Assembly: GCF_003050835.1 (NCBI RefSeq)
Contig: NZ_QAOJ01000008.1
Span: 232,910 to 296,909, forward strand
Direction of reading: 5' to 3'
Origin: Pseudomonas sp. GV071
Lineage (GTDB): Bacteria; Pseudomonadota; Gammaproteobacteria; Pseudomonadales; Pseudomonadaceae
DNA length: 64,000 nt
Position numbers and translations under genes: made by a program. The notes under the pieces were generated by a model that saw only the letters and a list, made by a program, of their open reading frames with translations, made no database searches and had not been told where the DNA came from. How positions within the stretch are numbered: the stretch's first letter is position 1; every line of letters begins with the position of its first letter. Positions 18,558 through 27,031 of the stretch are shown in pieces.

Positions 18558-20351
18558 ATGATCTCCATTCTGTCTTCCCGTCAGCGCAAGGCGCTGCGCA
18601 TGACGCGCGAGTTTGTTGCGCCGTACCGCTGGCAGGTGATCGGTGCGTTGTTCGCGCTGATGTTCACCGCCGGCATCACGCTGTTTATGGGGCAGGGGGT
18701 GAAGCTGTTGGTGGACAAGGGTTTCGCCACCCAGTCGCCGCATATGCTCAACCAGTCCATCGCGCTGTTTATGGTGCTGGTGGTGGCCCTCGCAGTGGGC
18801 ACCTTTACCCGCTTTTACCTGGTGTCGTGGATTGGCGAGCGCTTTGTCGCCGATATCCGCAAGAAGGTGTTCAACCACCTGATCACCCTGCATCCGGGCT
18901 TTTACGAGAGCAACCGCAGTTCGGAAATCCAGTCGCGGCTGACCGCCGACACCACCTTGCTGCAGTCGGTGATCGGCTCCTCGCTGTCGCTGTTTCTGCG
19001 CAACGTGCTGATGCTGGTGGGCGGTATCGTGCTGCTGTTTGTCACCAACCCCAAGCTGTCGCTGATCGTGATTGCCGCGCTGCCGCTGGTGATCGCGCCG
19101 ATTCTGATTTTCGGCCGGCGGGTGCGCAGCCTTTCGCGCCTGAGCCAGGACCGCATTGCCGATGTCGGAAGTTATGTTGGCGAAAGCCTGGGGCAGATCA
19201 AGACCGTGCAGGCCTATAACCACCAGGAGCAGGACAAGCGCCGCTTCGGTGGCACGGTGGAAGATGCCTTTGAAACCGCGCGCAAGCGTATTTCCCAACG
19301 CGCCTGGCTGATCAGCGTGGTGATTCTGCTGGTGCTCGGTGCTGTTGGGGTGATGCTTTGGGTCGGTGGCATGGATGTGATCGCCGGGCGCATCAGCGGC
19401 GGTGAGCTGGCTGCATTTGTGTTCTACAGCCTGATCGTCGGCACTGCCTTTGGCACCCTCAGCGAAGTGCTCGGCGAGTTGCAGCGCGCTGCTGGCGCGG
19501 CCGAGCGGATTGCCGAATTGCTCCAGGCGCGCAGCGAAATCAAGGCGCCGAGCAGCGACCTGCTGGTGCTGCCCGAGCAGGTCAGCGGGCGTATCGAACT
19601 GGACGCGGTGCGTTTTGCCTATCCGACGCGACGCGACCGGTTTGCCGTGGATGGCATCAGCCTGCAGGTCGAGCCAGGGGAAACGTTGACTCTGGTTGGC
19701 CCATCCGGCGCGGGCAAGTCGACCTTGTTCGACTTGCTGCTGCGCTTTTTCGACCCGCAAGAAGGGCAGGTTCGCGTTGAAGGCTTGCCTATCGCCCAGC
19801 TCGACCCGGTCGATCTGCGTCGCTGCTTTGCCCTGGTGTCGCAGAACCCGGCGCTGTTCTTCGGCAGCGTGGAAGACAACATTCGCTACGGCCGCGCCTC
19901 AGCCAGCCAGGCCGAAGTGGAAGCGGCCGCCCGTGCCGCCCATGCCCACGAGTTCATCATGGCGATGCCGGACGGCTATAAAACCCATTTGGGCGATGGC
20001 GGTCTGGGCTTATCCGGTGGTCAGCGTCAGCGCTTGGCGATTGCCCGCGCGCTGTTGGTGGATGCGCCGATTCTGCTGCTGGACGAAGCCACCAGTGCCC
20101 TCGATGCCGAGAGCGAACACCTGATTCAACAGGCGTTGCCAACCTTGATGGCCGGGCGCACGACGCTAGTGATTGCGCACCGCCTGGCCACGGTGAAAAG
20201 TGCCGACCGCATTGCCGTGATCGACAAGGGCCAGTTGGTGGCGTTGGGCAGTCATTCTCAGCTGGTGGCCAGCAATCCGTTGTACCGGCGTCTGGCCGAA
20301 CTGCAGTTCAACCATGCCGATGGCGAGGCTGAGGTCACTCAGCCAGCTTGA
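18558..20351 (+). CDS. ABC exporter, fused permease and ATPase (MsbA-like)
   Basis: 597-residue half-transporter: six membrane helices in about residues 20-310 and a nucleotide-binding domain from about 345. Walker A GPSGAGKST (Lys387), Q-loop VSQNPALFFGSV, signature LSGGQRQRLAIARAL, Walker B ILLLDEATSAL and the H-loop VIAHRLATV are intact. It should form a homodimer exporting a lipid or hydrophobic compound; the substrate cannot be read from sequence. The last 17 bp overlap the convergent rhtA-like gene. Expression might depend on the length of the upstream hexamer tract. Confidence 0.93.
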   Translation: MISILSSRQRKALRMTREFVAPYRWQVIGALFALMFTAGITLFMGQGVKLLVDKGFATQSPHMLNQSIALFMVLVVALAVGTFTRFYLVSWIGERFVADIRKKVFNHLITLHPGFYESNRSSEIQSRLTADTTLLQSVIGSSLSLFLRNVLMLVGGIVLLFVTNPKLSLIVIAALPLVIAPILIFGRRVRSLSRLSQDRIADVGSYVGESLGQIKTVQAYNHQEQDKRRFGGTVEDAFETARKRISQRAWLISVVILLVLGAVGVMLWVGGMDVIAGRISGGELAAFVFYSLIVGTAFGTLSEVLGELQRAAGAAERIAELLQARSEIKAPSSDLLVLPEQVSGRIELDAVRFAYPTRRDRFAVDGISLQVEPGETLTLVGPSGAGKSTLFDLLLRFFDPQEGQVRVEGLPIAQLDPVDLRRCFALVSQNPALFFGSVEDNIRYGRASASQAEVEAAARAAHAHEFIMAMPDGYKTHLGDGGLGLSGGQRQRLAIARALLVDAPILLLDEATSALDAESEHLIQQALPTLMAGRTTLVIAHRLATVKSADRIAVIDKGQLVALGSHSQLVASNPLYRRLAELQFNHADGEAEVTQPA

Positions 20352-21234
20352 TATCCCGCGGCTGGTTCTTCGCCGGCTGTGGTTTTACCGTCAGGGCCAC
20401 GCCAATGGCGGCGACGATGATCGCGCCAATGGCGATCCATTGGCTGCTGCTGAGTTTTTCCTGCAGGAAGATCAGCCCCGACAGTGCGGCAATCGCCGGC
20501 TCCATGCTCATCAGGGTGCTGAAGGTGCGCGCGGGCAGGCGGGTGAGGGCGAACATTTCCAGGCTATAGGGCAGGGCGGTGGATAGAATCGCCACGCCAA
20601 TCGCCACCGGCAGCAGGCTGAGGTGAAACATCGCGCTGCCCGCCGAATACACGCCGATGGGGAACACGATGATCGCGGCGACCACGGTGCCGAGTGCCAC
20701 GGTGTGGTTGCCGTGTTCGCTGCCGGCGCGCTGGCCGAAGATGATGTACAGCGCCCAGCACACGCCAGCGCCCAGGGCCAGGGCGGCGCCCGTCGGGTCG
20801 AGCTGGGCGTTGGCCGGGTTCACCGGCAGCAGCAGACCCAGGCCGATCACCGCCAGGGCAATCCAGACGAAGTCGATAAAGCGTCGCGACGACAGCATCG
20901 CCAGCACCAGCGGCCCGGTGAACTCCAGGGCCACGGCAATGCCCAGCGGCACCGTCTTCAGCGACATATAGAACATCAGGTTCATCACCCCCAGCGACGC
21001 GCCGTAGCCGATCAGCGACTTCAGGCCAGCGCGGTTCAGTGGTGTGCGCCATGGGCGCATCACCAGGCACAGGATGATCGCGCCCAGACTCAGGCGCAGG
21101 GCGGAAACACCTTCGGCGCCAACGGCCGGGAAAATCCCTTTGGCCAGCGCTGCGCCGCCTTGAATCGAGCTCATGGCGATGATCAGCAGCAGAATGGGGA
21201 TGGCGATGGAAACAGCAGGCTTGGACCCAGGCAT
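20335..21234 (-). CDS. rhtA: EamA/DMT-family transporter, RhtA-like (threonine/homoserine efflux)
   Basis: 299-residue protein with about ten membrane helices in two EamA repeats. It resembles RhtA in length and in segments such as LRLSLGAIILC, VALEFTGPLVLA, GVCWALYIIFGQRAG and LPYSLEMFALTRLPARTFSTLMSMEPAIAAL, the last being highly typical. Family role: export of threonine, homoserine and analogues. I start at MPGSKPAV (21234); an in-frame TTG at 21267 is less likely. Convergent overlap of 17 bp with the ABC exporter. Confidence 0.85.
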   Translation of the reverse strand: MPGSKPAVSIAIPILLLIIAMSSIQGGAALAKGIFPAVGAEGVSALRLSLGAIILCLVMRPWRTPLNRAGLKSLIGYGASLGVMNLMFYMSLKTVPLGIAVALEFTGPLVLAMLSSRRFIDFVWIALAVIGLGLLLPVNPANAQLDPTGAALALGAGVCWALYIIFGQRAGSEHGNHTVALGTVVAAIIVFPIGVYSAGSAMFHLSLLPVAIGVAILSTALPYSLEMFALTRLPARTFSTLMSMEPAIAALSGLIFLQEKLSSSQWIAIGAIIVAAIGVALTVKPQPAKNQPRDIKLAE

Positions 21235-21284
21235 GGGAGTGTCCAGTTGGAGCGTGGCAGTAAGCAAGAATGGCGTTGGGGCTA

Positions 21285-21353
21285 ATCGCGGCTAAAGCCG
21301 CTCCTACGGGGTTCTGTAGGAGCGGCCGGGCGGCGAACCGCTTTAGCCGCGAT
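21285..21353. repeat. REP pair, GTAGGAGCGG family
   Basis: ATCGCGGCTAAAGCCGCTCCTAC and GTAGGAGCGG...CGCTTTAGCCGCGAT are inverted around an 8-bp loop. The right arm has a 12-15 bp internal insertion (CCGGGCGGCGAAC). Confidence 0.88.
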
Positions 21354-21409
21354 GCTTTTAGCTCAAACGCAAATGGGCGGCTTGGCCGCTCCTGTTATCG
21401 ATTTGAAGC

Positions 21410-21691
21410 TTAGCGGTACTCGCACAGATAGGCAGTGTCGACGGCCACTTTCAGCTGGAATTTGCTGTTGGCGGGCACGGTGAATTTGCTGCCGCTTTCG
21501 AAGGTTTCCCAAGCGTCGGTGCCCGGCAGTTTCACGGTCAGAGCGCCGGCAACGACGTGCATGACTTCCAGTTGGCTGGTGCCGAATTCGTATTCGCCAG
21601 CGGCCATCACGCCGATGGTGGCCGGACCTTCGGCCATGCCGAAGGCGATGGATTTGACGGTGCCGTCGAAGTACTCGTTGACCTTGAACAT
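21410..21691 (-). CDS. ppnP: Pyrimidine/purine nucleoside phosphorylase PpnP
   Basis: 93-residue single-domain cupin-like protein (former DUF1255/YaiE) that phosphorolyses several nucleosides to base and ribose-1-phosphate. MFKVNEYFDGTVKSIAF, GVMAAGEYEFGT and LPGTDAWETFESGSKFTVPANSKFQL match the family over its full length. The ATG at 21691 has AAAGGAAA upstream; the frame extends further but without a ribosome site. Confidence 0.93.
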   Translation of the reverse strand: MFKVNEYFDGTVKSIAFGMAEGPATIGVMAAGEYEFGTSQLEVMHVVAGALTVKLPGTDAWETFESGSKFTVPANSKFQLKVAVDTAYLCEYR

Positions 21692-21784
21692 GGACTTTTC
21701 CTTTAAAGGGACGAAAAAAGGGTCGGCCAGTATGCCCAAGCGAGTCGTCATCGTCACCTACGCCAGCCGCGCTAATACGCTGCT

Positions 21785-22330
21785 TTACGACGCGGGAAGG
21801 ACCAACGGCAACAGTCGGGCGGTATTGCGGGCGTCTTCCAGGGCGCGATGTTGCTGGCCTTGAAAACTCAGCCCGGCCAATTGCAAAGCGGTGTTCAGGC
21901 TCACCGGTTTCTGCAGTTGCCGGGCCTTGGCAAAACGCTGCTTGAGGTTCAGGTGCGGCACCCGGCTGAGCAGGCTGCTGAGCTGGTGCTGTTGCCAGTC
22001 CTGCTCCAACTGCTTACGGTCGTAATCGCCCCAACTGGCCCAGCCCACCAGGCGCGGCTGGTGCGTCGCCAGCCAGCGTTCGAACTGCGGCCACACGGCC
22101 GCCAGCGGGGCGGCTGCATCGACCTGGGCCTGGCTGATATGGGTCAGCTGTTTACAGAAACTGGTGAGGTGCGGGCGTCGCAGCGGGCGGACGAAACGCT
22201 GGAAGTGGTCGACTTCGCGACCCTCGGCGTTCACCAGGCTGGCACCGATCTCGATGATTTCCATGTCTGCAACCGGCCAGCCGCCTTCTTCTGTGGTGGC
22301 CTCCAAGTCGATCACCAACCAATATCCCAT
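21785..22330 (-). CDS. DEDDh-family 3'-5' exonuclease (KapD/ERI-1-like)
   Basis: 181-residue exonuclease domain protein. The catalytic motifs are D8-L-E10-A-T, WASWGDYDR for Exo II and HRALEDARNTARLL for Exo III, so the DEDDh set looks complete. FCKQLTHISQAQVD is the usual spacer. Resembles the ERI-1/KapD group acting on RNA or short DNA ends; the substrate is not assigned. The ATG at 22330 has GGAGAG upstream. Single gene between ppnP and the dehydrogenase. Confidence 0.88.
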   Translation of the reverse strand: MGYWLVIDLEATTEEGGWPVADMEIIEIGASLVNAEGREVDHFQRFVRPLRRPHLTSFCKQLTHISQAQVDAAAPLAAVWPQFERWLATHQPRLVGWASWGDYDRKQLEQDWQQHQLSSLLSRVPHLNLKQRFAKARQLQKPVSLNTALQLAGLSFQGQQHRALEDARNTARLLPLVLPAS

Positions 22331-22509
22331 CGTTCTCTCCATCCGTTGGGCAAACAGTATGGAAGGCCTTTCGACGCCCCGCAAACCCCATGCCAGGGGG
22401 CTGCAAGGGTTCTGACCGGCGCAGTGGGGGATTTTCTCCCGGCCAAATCGTCAGGGCGCTCTACGCTTGTAGAAACCAAGCTTGCAGTAACCCAATGAGG
22501 AGATGAGCA

Positions 22510-23373
22510 ATGGCGACTGTGGCATTTATCGGGCTCGGCACCATGGGCTTTCATATGGCCGGCCACCTGGCCTGCGAAGGGCATCAGGTGACGGTGTACA
22601 ACCGCACGGCAGACAAGGCAGAGCTGTGGTGCGACGAATTCGCCGGCGAAAGCGCCGAGACGCCGCGTGAGGCGGTGGAGGGGGCTGAGCTGGTGATGAC
22701 CTGCGTCGGCAATGATCAGCACCTGCGTGCGGTGTTGCTGGGCGAAAGTGGGGCGTTTGCTGGCATGGCGTCCGGAAGCGTGCTGGTCGACCACACCACG
22801 GCGTCCGCCGATATCGCCCGCGAGATGGCGACCCTCGCGGCCGAGCGCGAGCTGGGCTTTCTCGATGCGCCGGTGTCGGGCGGCCAGTCCGGTGCCGAGA
22901 GCGGCATGCTGACGGTGATGGTGGGCGGAGACCCGGCACTGTACGAGCGGGCGGCGCCGGTGATCGAAAGCTACGCCAAGCTGGTCAAGCTGATGGGCCC
23001 CGTGGGTAGCGGGCAGTTAACCAAGATGGTCAACCAGATCTGCGTCGGCGGGTTGCTCCAGGGGTTGGCTGAAGCGCTGCATTTCGCCCGTAAAGCGGGG
23101 CTCAATGTGCAGAGTGCGATGGAGATCATCAGCCAGGGCGCAGCGCAGTCCTGGCAGTTGGAGCACCGCTACCAGACCATGCTCGAGGGCAAATTCGATT
23201 TCGGCTTTGCCGTCGACTGGATGCGCAAAGATTTCGCGATTGTCTTCGACGAAGCACAGCGCAATGGCGCGGTACTGCCGGTTACCCAATTGGTCGATCA
23301 GTTCTATGCCGAGGTGCAGGGGCAGGGCGGCGGGCGTTGGGATACCTCCAGCCTGATTACCCGTCTGAAATAG
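22510..23373 (+). CDS. NAD(P)-dependent beta-hydroxyacid dehydrogenase (HIBADH/GarR family)
   Basis: 287-residue Rossmann-fold oxidoreductase. N-terminal VAFIGLGTMGFHMAGHL binds the dinucleotide; DAPVSGGQSGAESGMLTVMVGG is the substrate signature; GPVGSGQLTKMVNQ holds the catalytic lysine (Lys172). The family includes 3-hydroxyisobutyrate and tartronate semialdehyde dehydrogenases; the exact substrate is open. Ribosome site GAGGAG precedes the ATG. Confidence 0.9.
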   Translation: MATVAFIGLGTMGFHMAGHLACEGHQVTVYNRTADKAELWCDEFAGESAETPREAVEGAELVMTCVGNDQHLRAVLLGESGAFAGMASGSVLVDHTTASADIAREMATLAAERELGFLDAPVSGGQSGAESGMLTVMVGGDPALYERAAPVIESYAKLVKLMGPVGSGQLTKMVNQICVGGLLQGLAEALHFARKAGLNVQSAMEIISQGAAQSWQLEHRYQTMLEGKFDFGFAVDWMRKDFAIVFDEAQRNGAVLPVTQLVDQFYAEVQGQGGGRWDTSSLITRLK

Positions 23374-23485
23374 CGTAAAGGTAGTGCTGTAGCGGCTTTG
23401 CGGCGGGTGGCGGCACAGGTAGAATCGCCGCCCGTTACCGTCGCCCTTGGGCTGAACGGGTCCCCGTCATGAGGTAGCTGTCGTC

Positions 23486-23761
23486 ATGAATTGCCGCGCA
23501 GGATGCGGTGCCTGTTGCATCGCCCCCTCCATCAGTTCGCCGATTCCCGGTTTGCCCAACGGCAAGCCCGCTGGCGAACGTTGTTTGCATCTGTCGGTCG
23601 ATAATTTGTGTGCGCTGTTCGGTTCACCCGAGCGCCCACCTGTGTGCTCGGCGTTTGCTGCCGACGCCGACGTCTGTGGTGACAGTCGCGACGAGGCGAT
23701 TCGTCTGCTGGGTTGGCTGGAGCAGGCCACCGTCACAGGCGTGGGCGCCGCTATCCAATAA
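23486..23761 (+). CDS. YkgJ-family cysteine cluster protein
   Basis: 91-residue protein starting MNCRAGCGACC, with further cysteines in GERCLHL, NLCALFG, PPVCSAF and DVCGD. This is the YkgJ/CxxCxxCC metal-cluster pattern, thought to bind Zn or an Fe-S cluster. Function unknown. It lies 52 bp before the START-domain gene on the same strand, so the two may be co-transcribed. Confidence 0.85.
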   Translation: MNCRAGCGACCIAPSISSPIPGLPNGKPAGERCLHLSVDNLCALFGSPERPPVCSAFAADADVCGDSRDEAIRLLGWLEQATVTGVGAAIQ

Positions 23762-23812
23762 AAGTCCGAAGGCCCGCTGGGCACCTTGGGCATCATCAGT
23801 AAGGAGTTCGTG

Positions 23813-24421
23813 ATGGGTTTGCTAAGTAAAGTGGCCGGTGTGTGCGCTGTAAGCCTGTTGGCAACCGCAGTGGCGCAAGCCGAAGACTGGAAAGTGGCGA
23901 AGGACGAAGATGGCATCAAGGTGTACCTCAGCGAGGTGCCAGGTTCGCAGTACAAAGCCTATCGTGGTGTCACCACCATCAAGAGCGATATCGCCACCCT
24001 GCGCAAATTGCAGGAAGACGTGAGTGGGTCGTGTAAGTGGATCTTCCAATGCAGCGAGCAGAAGCTGCTCAAAAGCGAAGGTGCCGAGAGCTGGACCTAC
24101 ACCCGTTTCAGCCCGCCATGGCCGGTAACCGCACGGGATTCGATCATTCACGTCACCACCACCGAAGAATCCGACGGCAGCGTGCTGCGCAAGCTCGAAG
24201 GCCTGCCTACCTATCAGCCGGAAGAGAAGGGCTATGTGCGCGTGACCAAGGTCGATGGCTTCTGGAAACTGACGCCAAAAGGCGCCGATGGCGTGGAAGT
24301 GACCTATCAGGTGACCACTGAACCGGGCGGTAGCGTGCCGTCGTGGTTGGCCAACAGCTTTGTGGTGGATGCGCCGTTTAATACGCTTAAGGGAATGAAA
24401 GAGAGAGCCGAGAAGAAGTAA
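23813..24421 (+). CDS. Secreted START-domain lipid-binding protein
   Basis: 202-residue protein with a signal peptide (MGLLSKVAGVCAVSLLATAVAQA, cut about residue 23) and a START-like domain: DEDGIKVYLSEVPGSQYKAYRGVTTI, CKWIFQCSEQKLL, YTRFSPPWPVTARDSIIHVTT. Such domains form a hydrophobic pocket for lipids or related ligands; likely periplasmic. AAGGAG is 6 bp before the ATG at 23813. Followed by a structured repeat and a bidirectional terminator shared with gltA. Confidence 0.88.
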   Translation: MGLLSKVAGVCAVSLLATAVAQAEDWKVAKDEDGIKVYLSEVPGSQYKAYRGVTTIKSDIATLRKLQEDVSGSCKWIFQCSEQKLLKSEGAESWTYTRFSPPWPVTARDSIIHVTTTEESDGSVLRKLEGLPTYQPEEKGYVRVTKVDGFWKLTPKGADGVEVTYQVTTEPGGSVPSWLANSFVVDAPFNTLKGMKERAEKK

Positions 24422-24460
24422 CGCGTTTTTGCTTTTAAAAAATTGCGGCCGTAACTCGGT

Positions 24461-24585
24461 TCAGGGTTTCGGGGCTAGAGCCAGGCAAGGCGAAAGTCGG
24501 CTTTAAAGCGCAGCGTACTTCGGTACGTGAGCATTTAAAGTCGGCTTTCAACGCAGCATGGCCAACGACCCGGAAACCGAAAAGG
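24461..24585 (-). repeat. Structured repeat flanking the TCA cluster, copy 1
   Basis: In reverse complement this reads ATGCTGCGTTGAAA...TTTAAATGCTCA...TGCGCTTTAAA...CGCCTTGCC...CTCTAG, matching the element at 37685-37805. The inner stem is CGTAC (24514-24518) / GTACG (24523-24527) capped by TTCG, giving a C(UUCG)G loop if transcribed. Confidence 0.85.
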
Positions 24586-24596
24586 TAATTTGCAAT

Positions 24597-24625
24597 AAAA
24601 AAGGCCACCCTGGGGTGGCCTTTTT
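24597..24625. terminator. Bidirectional terminator (START gene / gltA)
   Basis: AGGCCACC / GGTGGCCT stem flanked by A6 and T5 runs, placed between convergent genes. Confidence 0.92.
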
Positions 24626-24641
24626 CGTTACCGCATAACGC

Positions 24642-25931
24642 TTACTTGCGGTCTTTCAGCGCAGTGATATCGCGCTGCGGGTAGCCGGTGTACAGCTGGC
24701 GTGGACGGCCAATCTTGTACGGGCTGGACAGCATTTCTTTCCAGTGCGAAATCCAGCCGACGGTCCGCGCCAAAGCGAAGATCACGGTGAACATGCTGGT
24801 CGGAATGCCGATAGCCTTGAGGATGATGCCCGAGTAGAAGTCGACGTTCGGGTACAGGTTGCGTTCCTTGAAGTACGGATCGGTCAGGGCGATCTCTTCT
24901 AGGCGCATAGCCAGTTCCAGCTGCGGATCGTTCTTGATGCCGAGTTCTTTCAGCACTTCGTCGCAGGTCTGCTTCATTACGGTGGCGCGCGGGTCACGGT
25001 TTTTGTAAACGCGGTGACCGAAGCCCATCAACTTGAACGGATCGTTCTTGTCTTTGGCTTTGGCGATGAATTTGTCGATGTTCTCGACGCTGCCAATCTC
25101 GTCCAGCATGGTCAGCACGGCTTCGTTGGCGCCGCCGTGGGCAGGGCCCCAGAGCGCAGCGATACCGGCAGCGATACAGGCGAACGGGTTGGCACCCGAG
25201 GAGCCGGCCAGACGCACGGTAGAGGTGGAGGCATTCTGTTCGTGGTCGGCGTGGAGGATGAAGATCCGGTCCATTGCCTTGGCCAGTACCGGGCTGATCG
25301 GTTTGATCTCGCACGGGGTGTTGAACATCATGTGCAGGAAGTTTTCAGCGTAGGTCAGGTCGTTACGCGGGTACATCATGGGCTGGCCCATGGAGTACTT
25401 GTAAACCATCGCCGCCAGGGTTGGCATTTTTGCCACCAGGCGAATCGCCGAAATCTCGCGGTGTTGCGGGTTATTGATGTCCAGCGAGTCGTGGTAGAAC
25501 GCCGAAAGGGCGCCGACTACGCCGCACATGACGGCCATCGGGTGGGCGTCGCGACGGAAGCCGTTGAAGAAGGTCTTCAGCTGCTCGTGAACCATGGTGT
25601 GGTTCTTTACGGTGCCGACGAACTTGGCTTTCTGTTCTGCGGTGGGCAGTTCGCCGTTAAGCAGCAGGTAGCAGGTTTCCAGGTAGTCGGACTGCTCGGC
25701 CAATTGCTCGATCGGGTAGCCGCGGTGCAGCAGGATGCCTTTGTCACCATCGATATAGGTGATCTTCGACTCGCACGAGGCGGTCGACATAAAGCCAGGA
25801 TCAAAAGTGAAATGGCCCGTGGCGGTGAGGCCCCGTACGTCTACAACATCGGGACCAACGGTGCCGGATAAAACGGGCAGCTCGACGGGGGCTGCGCCCT
25901 CGATGATCAACTGCGCTTTTTTGTCAGCCAT
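24642..25931 (-). CDS. gltA: Citrate synthase
   Basis: 429-residue type I (hexameric, Gram-negative) citrate synthase that condenses oxaloacetate and acetyl-CoA. Signatures: LLNGELPTAEQ, FHMMFNTPCE region, HADHEQNASTSTVRLAGSSGANPFACIAAGIAALWGPAHGGANEAVL and MGFGHRVYKNRDPRA containing the catalytic histidines and substrate arginines. The ATG at 25931 has TAGGAGG upstream. Divergent from sdhC, with a sigma70-like promoter at 25991-26018. Confidence 0.98.
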   Translation of the reverse strand: MADKKAQLIIEGAAPVELPVLSGTVGPDVVDVRGLTATGHFTFDPGFMSTASCESKITYIDGDKGILLHRGYPIEQLAEQSDYLETCYLLLNGELPTAEQKAKFVGTVKNHTMVHEQLKTFFNGFRRDAHPMAVMCGVVGALSAFYHDSLDINNPQHREISAIRLVAKMPTLAAMVYKYSMGQPMMYPRNDLTYAENFLHMMFNTPCEIKPISPVLAKAMDRIFILHADHEQNASTSTVRLAGSSGANPFACIAAGIAALWGPAHGGANEAVLTMLDEIGSVENIDKFIAKAKDKNDPFKLMGFGHRVYKNRDPRATVMKQTCDEVLKELGIKNDPQLELAMRLEEIALTDPYFKERNLYPNVDFYSGIILKAIGIPTSMFTVIFALARTVGWISHWKEMLSSPYKIGRPRQLYTGYPQRDITALKDRK

Positions 25932-25990
25932 GTGTGGCCTCCTATTTATGCTTGAAATCACCAGACTGCCCCCCACGCAGGGCCCGCCAC

Positions 25991-26018
25991 ACTATAGAGA
26001 GATAAATCCCAAAGTCAA
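25991..26018 (-). promoter_or_regulatory. Sigma70-like promoter of gltA
   Basis: On the minus strand: TTGACT, 16-bp spacer, TATAGT. Transcription would start near 25984, about 53 bp before the gltA ATG. Confidence 0.75.
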
Positions 26019-26131
26019 TTTGCGAGAACCCATATGCCAGAAGGGTTGCAGAGGTATTTACCGTTGAATTTCGCGCTATTTACGCCTTTTATTCACAGAG
26101 CGCAATGAGCGGTTTGGGGTAGGCCTTTTCG

Positions 26132-26160
26132 TTGTCATTAGTGACCTAACTGTCTATACT
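26132..26160 (+). promoter_or_regulatory. Sigma70-like promoter of sdhCDAB
   Basis: TTGTCA, exactly 17 bp, TATACT. Predicted start near 26167, giving a leader of about 113 nt before the sdhC GTG. Confidence 0.78.
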
Positions 26161-26279
26161 CCCCCACCGACCGCCAGGGGCCTTAAAGCCTTTATTCTGG
26201 AGGTTGTCACTCCCGGGGCAGTGGGTCTGACCAGTGCACTTCCCGACAACTTTGCCCTGATTGTTAGGGGCCCTTCCGT

Positions 26280-26666
26280 GTGAAAAAAGCCGTGAATAGC
26301 CAAAGACCTGTAAACCTAGACTTAAGGACGATCAAACTCCCAGTCACTGCTTACACGTCCATCTTGCACCGGATTTCCGGTGTCATCCTCTTTGTGGGTT
26401 TGGCAGTGCTGTTGTATGCACTCGACAAGTCCCTCGAATCCGAGGATGGCTTCAAGCAGGTGGCCGCGTGCCTGGCCAGCCCTCTGGCCAAGTTTGTGAT
26501 TTGGGGCCTGCTCTCCGCGCTGCTGTATCACTTGGTGGCCGGTGTGCGCCACTTGATTATGGACGCGGGTGTCGGTGAGACGCTGGAAGGCGGCAAGCTG
26601 GGCTCGCAAATCGTACTCGTCGTTTCGGCGGTAGTGATTGTGCTGGCGGGAGTATGGATATGGTAA
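26280..26666 (+). CDS. sdhC: Succinate dehydrogenase cytochrome b556 subunit
   Basis: 128-residue membrane anchor with three helices (about 30-50, 64-90, 105-127) that binds haem b and ubiquinone together with SdhD. SPI-type motif SILHRISG and HLVAGVRHLIMD (haem His) are present. The start is GTG (26280), with only a weak AGGGGC ribosome site. First gene of sdhCDAB and probably of the longer TCA transcript. The stop overlaps the start of sdhD. Confidence 0.95.
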   Translation: MKKAVNSQRPVNLDLRTIKLPVTAYTSILHRISGVILFVGLAVLLYALDKSLESEDGFKQVAACLASPLAKFVIWGLLSALLYHLVAGVRHLIMDAGVGETLEGGKLGSQIVLVVSAVVIVLAGVWIW

Positions 26667-27028
26667 CTAACGTCACGAATTTCTCGCGCTCCGGGCTATA
26701 TGACTGGATGGCCCAGCGCGTGTCTGCGGTTGTACTCGCGGCTTATTTCCTCTTCCTGATTGGATACCTCGTGGTTCACCCAGGCCTGGACTACACCGTC
26801 TGGCATGGTCTGTTCTCGCAAAACTGGATGCGCATTTTCAGCCTGCTGGCGTTGGTTGCTCTGGGCGTTCACGCCTGGGTGGGTATGTGGACGATCTCCA
26901 CTGACTACCTGACCCCGATGGCGTTGGGCAAGTGGGCGACCAGTGTGCGTTTTCTGTTCCAGGCAGCGTGTGGCATTGCCATGTTCGCGTACTTCGTCTG
27001 GGGCGTGCAGATTCTTTGGGGTATCTGA
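26660..27028 (+). CDS. sdhD: Succinate dehydrogenase membrane anchor subunit
   Basis: 122-residue three-helix anchor. RSGLYDWMAQRVSAVVLAAYF and ALGVHAWVGMWTISTDYL contain the quinone-site Arg/Asp-type residues and the haem-ligand histidine region. I prefer the ATG at 26660, which has GGGAG at 8 bp, over the one at 26654. The start lies inside the sdhC end (overlap 7 bp). sdhA follows 3 bp later. Confidence 0.94.
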   Translation: MVTNVTNFSRSGLYDWMAQRVSAVVLAAYFLFLIGYLVVHPGLDYTVWHGLFSQNWMRIFSLLALVALGVHAWVGMWTISTDYLTPMALGKWATSVRFLFQAACGIAMFAYFVWGVQILWGI

Positions 27029-27031
27029 TTC

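Larger units (their letters stand above)
25932..26279. promoter_or_regulatory. Divergent gltA/sdhC control region
   Basis: 348 bp with no gene. It holds one sigma70-like promoter for each direction (separate entries). The sdh leader would be about 113 nt, with a GC-rich segment GCCAGGGGCC and a GGGGCCC stretch close to the GTG start. AT content is higher here than in the neighbouring genes. Confidence 0.8.
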
